DNA of 64,000 nt from Salinispora arenicola (GCF_006716065.1 NZ_VFOL01000001.1:2604001-2668000); one strand, 5' to 3'. Counted from the stretch's first letter, positions 32,193 to 42,003 are shown. Notes: generated by a model from the letters alone, not told the origin. Program-made: numbers and translations.

Positions 32193-32249
32193 CATGCGAG
32201 CGCGAGGAGTGAGCTTGCGAGCCCCGCAGCCGCGAAGCGGAGATTGCTG
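32193..32249 (+). repeat. Spacer with possible genus-level intergenic repeat
   Basis: The 57-bp argS-lysA spacer contains GCGAGCGCGAGGAGTGAGC followed by TTGCGAGCCCCGCAGCCGCGAAGCGG, with imperfect inverted parts (GCGAGC/GCTTGC and CCGC-gaa-GCGG). I recall very similar strings between many genes of Micromonosporaceae, so it is probably one copy of a dispersed palindromic element. Only this full copy is seen in the window. Confidence 0.35.
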
Positions 32250-33662
32250 ATGCGTGCGCACGAGGCCGGTGCCCTGCACGGGGAGATCGGCAGCCGTGGG
32301 CCGGCGTGGCTGCGTGCCCCGCTCGACGTGAACGCCCTGGTGCCGGGGCTGTGGCCGCGCACCGTCAGCCGTGCGGCGGACGGTGCGCTCGCGGTCGCGG
32401 GTTGTTCGGTGCGGGACCTCGCCGCCGAGTTCGGCACGCCGGTCTACGTGTTGGACGAGGAGGACCTGCGAACCCGCTGTCGGGACTTCCGTGCCGCTTT
32501 TCCGACCGAGGACGTCTACTACGCCGGTAAGGCGTTCCTCTGCCGCGCGGTGGTTCGGATGATCGCCGAGGAGGGCCTGCACCTGGACGTGTGCAGCGGT
32601 GGCGAGTTGGCCACCGCGCTGGCGGCCGGGATGCCGCCGGAGCGGATCGGCTTCCATGGCAACAACAAGTCGGTCGCCGAGCTGAGCCGGGCGCTGGACG
32701 CCGGGGTGGGCCGGATCATCGTCGACTCGTCCCACGAGATCGACCGACTCACCGGGTTGGCTCGCGAGCGGGGCGTCCGCCCACGGGTACTGGTGCGGGT
32801 CACCGTCGGCGTGGAGGCGCACACCCACGAGTTCATCGCCACCGCACACGAGGACCAGAAGTTCGGCTTTTCGCTGGCGGGAGGCGCGGCGATCGCCGCC
32901 GTACTGCGCATCCTCGACGAGGACGTGTTGGAGTTACGTGGTCTGCACTCGCACATCGGATCGCAGATCTTCGACGCGAGCGGCTTCGAGGTCTCCGCCC
33001 GCCGGGTGCTGGCGCTCCAGGCGCAGATCCGCGACGCGCGGGGAGTGCAGTTGCCCGAGCTGGACCTGGGTGGCGGCTTCGGCATCGCGTACACGACACA
33101 GGACGACCCGGCCACGCCGGCCGATCTGGCGAAGCGGCTACGGAAGATCGTCGACGGGGAGTGCGCCGCCGAGCGGCTGGCCGTGCCGCACCTGTCCATC
33201 GAGCCGGGCCGGGCGATCGTCGGTCCGGCCATGTTCACGCTCTACGAGGTGGGCACGGTCAAGTCCGTGCCGGTCGGCGCCGGTGGGGACACCGCTGACG
33301 GGCACCGCTGTTATGTGAGCGTCGACGGCGGAATGAGTGACAACATCCGGACCGCGCTCTACGACGCGTCCTACTCGGCGACGGTGGCCTCCCGGGCGAG
33401 CGGTGCCGCACCGGTGCTCGCCCGCGTGGTGGGAAAGCATTGTGAGTCCGGGGACATCGTGGTGAAGGATGAGTTCCTGCCCGCCGACGTGCAGCCCGGA
33501 GATCTTGTCGCGGTGCCCGGTACAGGTGCGTACTGCCGGAGCATGGCCAGCAACTACAACCACGTGCTGCGCCCGCCGGTGGTCGCGGTGCGCGACGGTC
33601 AGGCCCGCCTGATCGTCCGCCGGGAAACCGAAGAGGATCTGCTCGCTTTGGATGTGGGATGA
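32250..33662 (+). CDS. lysA: Diaminopimelate decarboxylase
   Basis: The 470-residue PLP enzyme is a fold-type III decarboxylase. The PLP Lys lies in VYYAGKAFLCRAV, the conserved HSHIGSQIF and GGGFGIAY motifs are present, and the C-terminal catalytic Cys lies in GKHCESGDIVVKD. It makes lysine from meso-diaminopimelate in the last step of the pathway. ATG 32250 is chosen; a TTG at 32244 is in frame but weaker. Its stop overlaps the hom start by four bases. Confidence 0.97.
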   Translation: MRAHEAGALHGEIGSRGPAWLRAPLDVNALVPGLWPRTVSRAADGALAVAGCSVRDLAAEFGTPVYVLDEEDLRTRCRDFRAAFPTEDVYYAGKAFLCRAVVRMIAEEGLHLDVCSGGELATALAAGMPPERIGFHGNNKSVAELSRALDAGVGRIIVDSSHEIDRLTGLARERGVRPRVLVRVTVGVEAHTHEFIATAHEDQKFGFSLAGGAAIAAVLRILDEDVLELRGLHSHIGSQIFDASGFEVSARRVLALQAQIRDARGVQLPELDLGGGFGIAYTTQDDPATPADLAKRLRKIVDGECAAERLAVPHLSIEPGRAIVGPAMFTLYEVGTVKSVPVGAGGDTADGHRCYVSVDGGMSDNIRTALYDASYSATVASRASGAAPVLARVVGKHCESGDIVVKDEFLPADVQPGDLVAVPGTGAYCRSMASNYNHVLRPPVVAVRDGQARLIVRRETEEDLLALDVG

Positions 33663-34984
33663 CGTCACCTGTGCGCTTGGCGCTACTCGGCTGTGGCACG
33701 GTCGGCAGCGAGGTGGTCCGACTGCTGCACACGCAGTCCGCCGACCTCGCCGCCCGGATCGGTGCCCCGCTGGAGATCGTCGGAATCGCGGTCCGTCGGA
33801 TCGGCCGAGACCGTGGGGAACTGCCGGTCGATCCGGCCGTGTTCACCACCGACGCGCTCGACCTGGTCAAACGCGACGACGTCGACGTGGTGATCGAGTG
33901 TGTGGGCGGCATCGAACCGGCCCGGGGCTGGCTGGTGGAGGCACTACGGGCGGGTAAGAGCGTCGTGACCGCGAACAAGGCCCTGCTCGCCGAGGACGGC
34001 GGGACGCTGCACGACGCGGCGGCCGAGGGCGGGGGCGACCTCTACTACGAGGCGGCCGTGGCCGGTGCGATCCCCCTGCTGCGCCCGCTGCGGGAGTCGC
34101 TGCACGGAGATCGGATCACCCGGGTGACCGGGATCGTCAACGGCACCACGAACTTCATCCTCTCCGCGATGGACGCCACCGGTGCCGGCTTCGCCGAGGC
34201 GCTGGAGGAGGCGACCGACCTGGGGTACGCCGAGGCCGACCCGACGGCCGATGTGGAGGGGTTCGACGCGGCGGCCAAGGCGGCGATCCTCGCCTCGCTG
34301 GCGTTCCACACCCGAGTCGGCGCGGCGGACGTGCACCGGGAGGGCATCACCGAGGTCACCGCCGCCGACGTGATCAGTGCCAAGGCGATGGGCTGCACCA
34401 TCAAGCTGCTCTGCATCGCGGCGCGGGGGGTCGCCGCGGACGGCCGGGAGACAGTCGGCGTACGGGTACATCCGGCGATGATCCCGCTCACCCACCCCCT
34501 CGCGAGCGTGGGTGACGCCTTCAACGCGGTCTTCGTGGAGGCCGAGGCGGCTGGGCAGTTGATGTTCTACGGGCGGGGCGCCGGAGGGGCGCCGACCGCC
34601 AGTGCGGTGCTCGGCGACGTGGTGGCGGTCTCCCGTAACCGGCTCGCCGGGGTCCGGGCGGCCAGCGAGTCCGCGTACGCCGACCTGCCGGTGCGGCCGA
34701 TGGGGGAGGCCCTCACCCGCTACCACATCAGCCTCGACGTGACCGACCGCCCCGGCGTGCTGGCTGCGGTGGCCGGTGTGTTCGCGCGGCATGACGTGTC
34801 GATCGCGACCGTACGGCAGGGGTCCGGGGGTGGTGGGGTGGCCGGCCGTGGCGAGGACGCTGACCTGGTCATCGTCACCCATGTCGCGCCGGACGCCGCG
34901 TTGGCCGCGACGGTCCGGGCGCTGCGCGGGCTGGACACTGTTCGCTCGGTCGCCAGCGTGCTGCGGGTCGAGGGCGGCGCCTAG
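33659..34984 (+). CDS. hom: Homoserine dehydrogenase
   Basis: The 441-residue protein has the NAD(P)-binding motif LLGCGTVGSEVVRLL, the catalytic region GIVNGTTNFIL and a C-terminal ACT domain (YHISLDVTDRPGVLAAVAGVF), the usual site of threonine feedback. It reduces aspartate semialdehyde to homoserine. The ATG overlaps the lysA stop (ATGA). A 10-bp inverted repeat lies in the 158-bp gap to thrC. Confidence 0.98.
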   Translation: MTSPVRLALLGCGTVGSEVVRLLHTQSADLAARIGAPLEIVGIAVRRIGRDRGELPVDPAVFTTDALDLVKRDDVDVVIECVGGIEPARGWLVEALRAGKSVVTANKALLAEDGGTLHDAAAEGGGDLYYEAAVAGAIPLLRPLRESLHGDRITRVTGIVNGTTNFILSAMDATGAGFAEALEEATDLGYAEADPTADVEGFDAAAKAAILASLAFHTRVGAADVHREGITEVTAADVISAKAMGCTIKLLCIAARGVAADGRETVGVRVHPAMIPLTHPLASVGDAFNAVFVEAEAAGQLMFYGRGAGGAPTASAVLGDVVAVSRNRLAGVRAASESAYADLPVRPMGEALTRYHISLDVTDRPGVLAAVAGVFARHDVSIATVRQGSGGGGVAGRGEDADLVIVTHVAPDAALAATVRALRGLDTVRSVASVLRVEGGA

Positions 34985-34993
34985 TTCGGTCCG

Positions 34994-35020
34994 GCTTCAC
35001 CAGACCGGCCCTGGTGAAGC
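34994..35020 (+). terminator. Hairpin between hom and thrC
   Basis: Arms 34994-35003 (GCTTCACCAG) and 35011-35020 are perfectly complementary with a 7-base loop, starting ten bases after the hom stop. There is no T run. It may attenuate or process the hom-thrC transcript. Confidence 0.5.
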
Positions 35021-35142
35021 GTGGCCTGGCCGCGTCCCGCCTGGTGGATCGCGGGCTGGTGCGCTGGAGCATGGCCGGGCGGCTGGTCCAGGCTTGACCC
35101 CGGCGGCTTCGGTCGGGGCTGGAAGAGGTGAAGGAGTACGAC

Positions 35143-36192
35143 ATGTGGCGGGGCCTGATCGACACGTACCGGGATCGGCTGCCGGTCACCGCGGCCACCC
35201 CGGTCGTCACCCTGCACGAGGGGAACACCCCGCTGCTGCCGGCACCGTTGCTGTCGGCGCGGACGGGGTGCGACGTCTACCTGAAGGTTGAGGGTGCCAA
35301 TCCGACCGGTTCCTTCAAGGACCGGGGGATGACCGTCGCCGTCTCCAAAGCGGTCGAGGACGGCAACAAGGTGATCATCTGTGCCTCGACCGGTAACACC
35401 AGTGCCTCGGCCGCCGCGTACGCGGCGCGAGCCGGTCTGGTCTGCGCGGTACTGGTGCCGCAGGGCAAGATCGCCTTGGGCAAGCTCGCTCAGGCGTTGG
35501 TGCACGGTGCCCGGCTGCTTCAGGTCAGCGGCAATTTCGACGACTGCCTGTCGTTGGCCGCCAAGCTCGCCCAGGACTACCCGGTCGCCCTGGTGAACTC
35601 GGTGAACACCGACCGCCTGCACGGCCAGAAGACCGCCGCGTTCGAGATCGTCGAGGCGCTCGGCGACGCGCCCGACATCCACTGCATGCCGGTAGGAAAC
35701 GCGGGCAACATTTCCGCCTACTGGCTCGGCTACTCGGAGGAACGGGCGGCGGGCAACGTCTCCCGGGTCCCGAAGCTCTTCGGGTTCCAGGCCGCTGGCG
35801 CCGCGCCGATCGTCACCGGTCAGGCGGTTCGGGAACCCGCCACGATCGCCACCGCGATCCGGATCGGCAATCCGGCGAGCTGGACGAGAGCGCTGGACGC
35901 CCGGGACTCCTCGGGCGGCCTGATCGCCGCGGTCACCGACCGGGAGATTCTGACCGCGTACCGGTTGCTCGCTCGGGAGGTCGGGGTGTTCGTCGAGCTG
36001 GGCAGTGCGGCGAGTGTCGCTGGGCTGCTCCAGCAGGCCGCCGTGGGCAAGGTGCCGGCTGGGTCGACGATTGTCTGTACGGTCACCGGACATGGCCTGA
36101 AGGATCCGGAGTGGGCCATCTCGACCGCCCCCGCGCCGGTGACCATCGCCAACGACCCCCTGGCCGCGGCCCGCTCTCTCGATCTGGTCTGA
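35143..36192 (+). CDS. thrC: Threonine synthase
   Basis: ATG at 35143 has AAGGAG six bases upstream, preferred over GTG 35128. The 349-residue PLP enzyme has the Lys motif [11 protein letters not shown] and the glycine-rich phosphate loop [11 protein letters not shown]. It converts O-phosphohomoserine to threonine. It is the short actinobacterial form without the N-terminal extension of the E. coli enzyme. The substrate-forming kinase gene thrB is 4.9 kb downstream, separated by two transporter genes. Confidence 0.97.
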   Translation: MWRGLIDTYRDRLPVTAATPVVTLHEGNTPLLPAPLLSARTGCDVYLKVEGANPTGSFKDRGMTVAVSKAVEDGNKVIICASTGNTSASAAAYAARAGLVCAVLVPQGKIALGKLAQALVHGARLLQVSGNFDDCLSLAAKLAQDYPVALVNSVNTDRLHGQKTAAFEIVEALGDAPDIHCMPVGNAGNISAYWLGYSEERAAGNVSRVPKLFGFQAAGAAPIVTGQAVREPATIATAIRIGNPASWTRALDARDSSGGLIAAVTDREILTAYRLLAREVGVFVELGSAASVAGLLQQAAVGKVPAGSTIVCTVTGHGLKDPEWAISTAPAPVTIANDPLAAARSLDLV

Positions 36193-36204
36193 CCCGGGCT
36201 CGGA

Positions 36205-36224
36205 CGGTCCCGCCCCCGGGACCG
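36205..36224 (+). terminator. Hairpin after thrC
   Basis: CGGTCCCG (36205-36212) and CGGGACCG (36217-36224) form an 8-bp stem with a CCCC loop, 13 bases after the thrC stop. It separates thrC from the RND transporter gene. Confidence 0.55.
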
Positions 36225-36316
36225 ACGATCCAACCCCGACTCACCGGCGGGGAATCGGTACGGGACACTCGACTCACCCGCACCCAGTCCTCCCGCTTCA
36301 GGAGTGAGTCCAGTCG

Positions 36317-39300
36317 ATGTCGCTGCTCGCCAGATTCAGTCTCGCCAACCGAGGGCTCGTCGTCCTCATCGCGGTGGTAACCACGGTGTTCGGAGCGTTC
36401 GCCGTCCCGTCGCTGAAGCAGCAACTCCTACCGTCGCTGGAGTTCCCGGCCGCGTTCATCGTGGCGTCGTACCCGGGCGCCGGCCCGGAGGCCGTCGAGT
36501 CGCAGGTCACCGAACCGATCGAGAACAGCCTGCAGGGCACCACCGGGCTGGAGAAGATCACCTCGACGTCGCGTGAGGGGTCGGCGACCATTCAGGTGGA
36601 GTACGAGTTCGGTACCGACGTGGACGCCGTGGTCAACCAGCTCCAGGCCGCGCTCAACCAGGCTGACGTCCAACTGCCGGAGGGGGTCGACCCACAGGTC
36701 GTCGCCGGTGGCACGGACGACCTACCGGCGGTGGTGCTCGCCGCCTCCGGCGGAGAAGACCAGCGGGTGCTCGGCGAGCGGTTGCGCGACACGGTCGTAC
36801 CGGAACTGGCCGCGATCGAGGGTGTCCGGACGGTCGACATGACGGGTACCCGCGACGAGGTGGTGGTCATCACCCCGAATCCGACGAAGCTTGCGGCGGC
36901 CGGGATCCGGCCCAGCGCCTTCGGCGGGGCACTGCGGGCCAACGGGGTCACCGTTCCGGCCGGCGCGGTCGTCGACGGCCAGCAGACTCTCCCGGTGCAG
37001 GTCGGCACCCCGCTTACCACACTTGACGAGCTGCGCGGCATCATTCTCACGGTGGCACCGGCCGCCCCGGTGCGACTCGGCGATGTGGCGACGGTGGAGG
37101 AGGGGCTCTCGCCGGCTACCGCGATCACGCGTACCAACGGCCAGAACAGCCTGGGCATCGCCGTGACCGCGACTCCGGACGGCAACGCGGTGGAGATCTC
37201 CCAAGAGATCCGGGAGCGGCTCGCGGGCCTGCGCGTCGCCTCCGGAGCCGAGCTGACCGTCGTCTTCGACCAAGCCCCCTTCGTCGAGAAGTCAATCAAG
37301 AGCCTCACCACCAAGGGCCTGATCGGTCTCGTGATGGCGGCGGTGGTGATCCTGGTCTTTCTCCTCTCGGTACGCTCCACCGTCGTCACGGCGGTCTCCA
37401 TTCCGTTGTCGGTGCTGGTCGCGCTGATCGCGCTCTGGGTCGGCGACTACTCGCTCAACCTGCTCACCCTTGGCGCCCTGACCATCGCCGTCGGCCGTGT
37501 GGTGGACGACTCGATTGTGGTGCTGGAGAACATCAAACGGCACCTGGAGTACGGGGAGTCGAAACAGGAGGCCATCCCTACCGCGGTCCGTGAGGTGGCC
37601 GGAGCGGTTACCGCCTCCACGCTCACCACGGTCGCCGTGTTCGCGCCGATCGCGCTGGTCGGCGGGTTCGTCGGGCAGCTCTTCACGCCGTTCGCGATCA
37701 CCGTCACGGTTGCGCTGCTCGCCTCACTGTTGGTGTCGCTGACCCTGATCCCGGTACTGGCGTACTGGTTCCTTCGGCCGGCTGCCGGGACGGCGGACGA
37801 GGCGGCAGTGCGCCGGGCAGCGGAGGAGAAGGAACTGCGCAACCCGCTGCAACGCGCCTACCTGCCGGTCATCGCCCTTGCCACCCGGGATCGGGCGACT
37901 CGGTGGATCACTCTCGGACTCGGCGCCCTGCTCCTCCTCGGCACGTTCGGCCTGTCTCGTCAGCTGGAGACGAACTTCCTCGACGACTCCGGTCAGGACA
38001 CGATGACCATCACCCAGGAACTACCGGCGGGCACCGGCCTGGCCGGGACGGACGCGGCCGCCCGGCAGGTGGAGGAGGTACTGGCTGGCACCGAGGGTGT
38101 CGAGACGTACCAGGTGACGGCTGGCGCGGGTGGCACCCCGTGGGCCGGCGGCGGCAACAACGTGGCGACCTGGTCACTCACTCTCGGCGGGGACACCGAC
38201 GCCGAGAAAGCGCGTGGTGTCCTGCGCGGCAAGTTCGACGAACTCGGTGAGGAGGCTGGCGAGTTCCGGTTTGGGGCCGGGCAGGGCGGTGCCGCCGCGA
38301 ATCAGCTTGAGGTGATCGTTCAGGCCGCCGATCCGGCGACGCTGACCCCCGCGATCGACGAGGCGGCGGCCGCGATGGCGGGGCTCACCGGCGTCGAGGA
38401 TGTGACCACCAGCGTGGCCAGCCAGGTCGGACAGGTCGAGGTCAGGGTCGATCGCGCGAAAGCCGCGGCGGCAGGGCTCACCGAGGCAGCGGTCGGGCAA
38501 CTGGTCGCACAGGCGTTCCGGGGCGCCCCGTTGGGACAGCTCTCGATCGAGGGTGAGCAGCGGGACGTGGTACTGCGAACCACCCAACCGCCGCTGTCGA
38601 CAGAGCAACTGCGGGCGTTGCCGGTCGGCGTGGTCACGCTGGGTGCCGTCGCCGACGTCAGTGAGGTTCTGGGCCCGCAGCAGATCACCCGGATCGACGG
38701 GGAGCGCAGTGTCTCGGTTACCGGCACGGCCACTGGCTCGAACCTCGGTGCGACCAGTCAGGAGCTTCAGGAACGGCTGGACGCGATCGACATTCCCGGG
38801 GCCACCTTCGTGGTCGGTGGGGTCAGCGCGGACCAGGAGGAGGCATTCGCGGATCTGGGTTTGGCGGTACTCGCCGCAATCGCGATCGTTTTCCTGATCA
38901 TGGTTGTGACGTTCCGTAGCCTGACCCAGGCGTTGATTCTGCTGGTCTCGGTGCCGTTCGCGGCGACCGGCGCGGTCGGGCTGCTGCTGGTGACTGGCAC
39001 CCCGCTGGGCGTGCCGGCGCTGATCGGTGTCCTCATGCTGGTCGGCATCGTGGTGACCAACGCGATTGTGCTGCTCGACCTGGTGAACCAGTACCGAGCC
39101 CAGGGGCTGGGGATCCGCGAGGCGGTGGTCAAGGGCGGCCGGCGGCGGCTACGTCCGATCCTGATGACCGCGGTCGCGACCATCTTCGCGCTGCTGCCGA
39201 TGGCCCTGGGGCTCACCGGTGAGGGCGGCTTCATCTCGAAGCCGTTGGCGATCGTGGTGATCGGGGGTCTGCTCAGTTCGACGCTGCTCACCCTGGTCCT

Positions 39301-39607
39301 GGTACCGACCCTGTACGTCTTGGTGGAGCACGCCGAGTCGATCCGGGACCGATGGGCCGGCCGTCGGGGCGGGCCGCTGGAGGCTGCGCCGTCGGCCGTC
39401 ACCCCGCCATTGGCCGAACCGGCGGCGACACCGGTCTCTACCCGCTCCGGGGCGGACGGATCGGGCGGTGGCACCGCCGGGAGCGCCGGCGCCGGTGACG
39501 AGCCCGACCGGCCCTCACCCTCGCCTGCGCTGGTCGACGGGACCGACCAGTTCGAGGTGCTCCGCCTTCCCCGCAGCCGTACCTCCCCGCTTCCGCCCAC
39601 TGAGTAA
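36317..39607 (+). CDS. AcrB-type RND efflux transporter
   Basis: The 1096-residue protein has the full RND layout: an N-terminal helix, large periplasm-type loops after helices 1 and 7, and twelve membrane helices. Helix 4 carries the proton-relay aspartates in VGRVVDDSIVVLENI. The C-terminal 90 residues after the last helix are Pro/Gly/Ala-rich and cytoplasmic. Gram-positive members such as SwrC export surfactants or drugs without an outer-membrane channel. No membrane-fusion partner is adjacent. It lies between thrC and thrB, where the related order in Streptomyces (from memory) has no transporter. Confidence 0.93.
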   Translation: MSLLARFSLANRGLVVLIAVVTTVFGAFAVPSLKQQLLPSLEFPAAFIVASYPGAGPEAVESQVTEPIENSLQGTTGLEKITSTSREGSATIQVEYEFGTDVDAVVNQLQAALNQADVQLPEGVDPQVVAGGTDDLPAVVLAASGGEDQRVLGERLRDTVVPELAAIEGVRTVDMTGTRDEVVVITPNPTKLAAAGIRPSAFGGALRANGVTVPAGAVVDGQQTLPVQVGTPLTTLDELRGIILTVAPAAPVRLGDVATVEEGLSPATAITRTNGQNSLGIAVTATPDGNAVEISQEIRERLAGLRVASGAELTVVFDQAPFVEKSIKSLTTKGLIGLVMAAVVILVFLLSVRSTVVTAVSIPLSVLVALIALWVGDYSLNLLTLGALTIAVGRVVDDSIVVLENIKRHLEYGESKQEAIPTAVREVAGAVTASTLTTVAVFAPIALVGGFVGQLFTPFAITVTVALLASLLVSLTLIPVLAYWFLRPAAGTADEAAVRRAAEEKELRNPLQRAYLPVIALATRDRATRWITLGLGALLLLGTFGLSRQLETNFLDDSGQDTMTITQELPAGTGLAGTDAAARQVEEVLAGTEGVETYQVTAGAGGTPWAGGGNNVATWSLTLGGDTDAEKARGVLRGKFDELGEEAGEFRFGAGQGGAAANQLEVIVQAADPATLTPAIDEAAAAMAGLTGVEDVTTSVASQVGQVEVRVDRAKAAAAGLTEAAVGQLVAQAFRGAPLGQLSIEGEQRDVVLRTTQPPLSTEQLRALPVGVVTLGAVADVSEVLGPQQITRIDGERSVSVTGTATGSNLGATSQELQERLDAIDIPGATFVVGGVSADQEEAFADLGLAVLAAIAIVFLIMVVTFRSLTQALILLVSVPFAATGAVGLLLVTGTPLGVPALIGVLMLVGIVVTNAIVLLDLVNQYRAQGLGIREAVVKGGRRRLRPILMTAVATIFALLPMALGLTGEGGFISKPLAIVVIGGLLSSTLLTLVLVPTLYVLVEHAESIRDRWAGRRGGPLEAAPSAVTPPLAEPAATPVSTRSGADGSGGGTAGSAGAGDEPDRPSPSPALVDGTDQFEVLRLPRSRTSPLPPTE

Positions 39608-39717
39608 CGCACCCGGTCTGTGGACGCCTCCGACGGATGGTCGGGGGCGTCCCGCCGTTCACCGGCCCGTACCCGTGCTGTCCGCGCAGCGACGGAGGCG
39701 CGGTGCACCGGAATGGG

Positions 39718-39723
39718 TAGGGT
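39718..39723 (+). promoter_or_regulatory. Leaderless -10 element for the MFS gene
   Basis: TAGGGT ends six bases before the GTG start at 39730. The 122-bp gap after the RND gene and this element suggest separate transcription of the MFS transporter. Confidence 0.45.
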
Positions 39724-39729
39724 TCGGTA

Positions 39730-40971
39730 GTGCCGTCCATCCTCGCGGTCCTGCGTCGCAACCGAAACTTTCGCATGCTGCTCCTGGCCGAGCTGATGGT
39801 CTTCGGCGTCGACTGGTTCGTCATGGTGCCGCTGCTGGTGCTCCTGCCGGCACTGACCGGCAGCGGCGTGTGGGGTGCGCTGGTCCTCGCCATGGACACC
39901 GGAGTCGTGGCGCTGCTGCTGCCGTACACCGGGGCGGTGGCGGACCGGTTCGATCGCCGCCGGATCATGATCGGCGCCAACATCGCCGCACTGGTCGGCG
40001 TACTGCTGCTGCTGGGTGTGCGCGATGCCGGCACGGCCTGGCTGGCCCTGGTCGGGATCGGGGTGGTGGCGGTGGCCAAGGCGTTCTACTCTCCGGCCGC
40101 GCAGGCCGCCTTGCCGAACGTGCTCGACCCAGATGAGTTGGCCGCGGGTAATGCGGTCGCAGGTTCGGCATGGGGCACGATGACGATCGTCGGGGCGTCG
40201 CTGGGGGGTGTCCTGAGCAGCGCAGCTGGGCCATACGTCGCCTTCTGGGCGGCCGCTGGCGGCCTGGTTCTGGCCGGGGTCCTGGCGGGGCTGATCCGTC
40301 GGCCGTTGCAGGCCCCACGGGACCAGGACCGACCGGTGCAGCAGACCTGGGCGGCCATCCGGGAGGCACTCGGCTACATCGGCCACCGGCCGCGGGTGCT
40401 GGCGTTGGTGACCGTGAAGTCGGCGGTCGGCCTCGGCAACGGCGTGTTGACGGTGTTTCCTTTGCTGGCGGTGGCCTACGGGGTGGGTCCGATCGGCACC
40501 GGGCTGCTCTTCGGGGTGCGAGGCGCGGGTGCTCTGGTCGGTCCGATCCTGATGCGGCGGGTTCTGGGTAACCGGTCCTGGCTGCTGCCCGGCCTGGCGG
40601 CATCCATGTCGTTGTATGGGCTGGCCTATCTGGGCACCTCGGCGGTGAACTGGTTCCCGCTGGTGCTTGCGTTGGTCTTCGTGGCGCACTTCGCCGGAGG
40701 TAGTAACTGGGTCATGTCCAACTACGCCCTCCAAGGCGAGGTTCCGGATCGGTTACGGGGACGGGTCTTCGCCACCGACATGATGCTGGCGACCCTCGCC
40801 ATCTCGGTGAGTCAGCTGGTGGTGGCATCGGTGATCGATGTGGTTGACGCGCGGGTGGTGTTGGCCGGTGGTGGACTGGTCACCCTGGTCTACGCGGTTG
40901 GCTGGCGAATCGCGACCCGCCGCCTGTCGTTGACCGACCCGGTCGCGGCGCCGGAGTCGGTCGTTCGCTGA
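39730..40971 (+). CDS. MFS transporter, drug-efflux-like
   Basis: The 413-residue protein has about twelve membrane helices and the MFS signature between helices 2 and 3 (GAVADRFDRRRIMIG). The start LRRNRNFRMLLLAELMVFGVDWF and the loop FYSPAAQAALPNVLDPDELAAGNA are typical of the MefA/macrolide-efflux-like MFS subfamily. The substrate is unknown. With the RND pump upstream it forms a transporter block that interrupts the threonine genes. Confidence 0.9.
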   Translation: MPSILAVLRRNRNFRMLLLAELMVFGVDWFVMVPLLVLLPALTGSGVWGALVLAMDTGVVALLLPYTGAVADRFDRRRIMIGANIAALVGVLLLLGVRDAGTAWLALVGIGVVAVAKAFYSPAAQAALPNVLDPDELAAGNAVAGSAWGTMTIVGASLGGVLSSAAGPYVAFWAAAGGLVLAGVLAGLIRRPLQAPRDQDRPVQQTWAAIREALGYIGHRPRVLALVTVKSAVGLGNGVLTVFPLLAVAYGVGPIGTGLLFGVRGAGALVGPILMRRVLGNRSWLLPGLAASMSLYGLAYLGTSAVNWFPLVLALVFVAHFAGGSNWVMSNYALQGEVPDRLRGRVFATDMMLATLAISVSQLVVASVIDVVDARVVLAGGGLVTLVYAVGWRIATRRLSLTDPVAAPESVVR

Positions 40972-41046
40972 CCGGGCGACGGTTGTCTCTGACTGGCCGC
41001 CCGCTTGCAGTGGGGGGCGGTGGGCCGGAACGTCGGTGCGCGGTCC

Positions 41047-41052
41047 TAGCAT
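41047..41052 (+). promoter_or_regulatory. Leaderless -10 element for thrB
   Basis: TAGCAT ends six bases before the thrB GTG at 41059. thrB therefore appears to have its own promoter, consistent with its separation from hom-thrC. Confidence 0.45.
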
Positions 41053-41058
41053 GGGCGC

Positions 41059-42003
41059 GTGTCGACCAACTTCATGCCCGACCCGGTCCGGGTGCGAGTC
41101 GCCGCCACCAGCGCCAACCTGGGGCCTGGCTTCGACGCCGTCGGGCTTGCCCTTGGACTGTACGACGACATCAGCGCCGAGGTCACCTCCGGCGGCGTCA
41201 CGGTGCGAATCGCCGGCGAGGGCGCCGGTGACCTGCCCGGCGACGAGCGGCATCTCGTGGTGAGTGCGATGCGGGCGGCCTTTGACGAGTGCGGTGGCCA
41301 ACCGGCGGGGCTGGCGGTGGAGTGCGTCAACCGGATTCCCCAGGCCCGCGGCCTTGGCTCGTCGTCGGCGGCGATCGTGGCCGGAGTGCTGTTGGCCCGG
41401 GCGTTGGTGATGGACGGAGAACGGCGACTGGACGACGCGGCCGTGCTTCGGCTCGCGGCCCGCCTCGAGGGCCACCCGGACAATGTGGCGCCCTGCCTGC
41501 TGGGCGGCTTCACCATCGCGTGGACTGAGTCGGAAGGTGCCAAGGCGGTGTCCCTGCCGGTTGCCGCCGGGGTCCGGCCGACGGTGTTCGTGCCGACGGG
41601 GCGTGGGCTCACCGCCACCGCGCGGGCCGCGCTGCCGGCCACCGTGCCGCACCTGGACGCGGCCTCCAACGCGGGCAGGGCCGCCCTGCTGGTCCACGCG
41701 CTCAGCGTGGCGCCGGAGCTGTTGCTGCCGGCCACAGCCGACCGGTTGCACCAGGACTACCGGGCCGAGACCATGCCAGCGACGGCCGCGCTGGTTGCCG
41801 CACTACGCGCGGCGGATGTGCCAGCGGTACTGTCCGGGGCGGGCCCCAGCGTGCTGGCGCTGCGCGAGCCGCCCGCCGATCTGGCGGCGGGGCCGGACTG
41901 GCAGGTGTGGTCGTTGCCGGTAGAGGTGCGCGGTGCCCGGGTCGGGCGGGGTAGACTGGGACACGCGGAACGGGATCCTGTTGCCGCAGGTCGGAAGAGT
42001 TGA
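41059..42003 (+). CDS. thrB: Homoserine kinase
   Basis: The 314-residue GHMP kinase shows the N-terminal VRVAATSANLGPGFDAVGLAL segment, the ATP-loop PQARGLGSSSAAIVAG and the C-terminal SGAGPSVLAL motif. It phosphorylates homoserine for threonine synthase. Its 3' end carries a TAGACT hexamer (41952) that may belong to a rho promoter. Confidence 0.97.
   Translation: MSTNFMPDPVRVRVAATSANLGPGFDAVGLALGLYDDISAEVTSGGVTVRIAGEGAGDLPGDERHLVVSAMRAAFDECGGQPAGLAVECVNRIPQARGLGSSSAAIVAGVLLARALVMDGERRLDDAAVLRLAARLEGHPDNVAPCLLGGFTIAWTESEGAKAVSLPVAAGVRPTVFVPTGRGLTATARAALPATVPHLDAASNAGRAALLVHALSVAPELLLPATADRLHQDYRAETMPATAALVAALRAADVPAVLSGAGPSVLALREPPADLAAGPDWQVWSLPVEVRGARVGRGRLGHAERDPVAAGRKS

Noticed and set aside
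38767..40734. 655-codon minus-strand open frame over the RND/MFS region
   Set aside because: Antisense shadow without recognisable domains.
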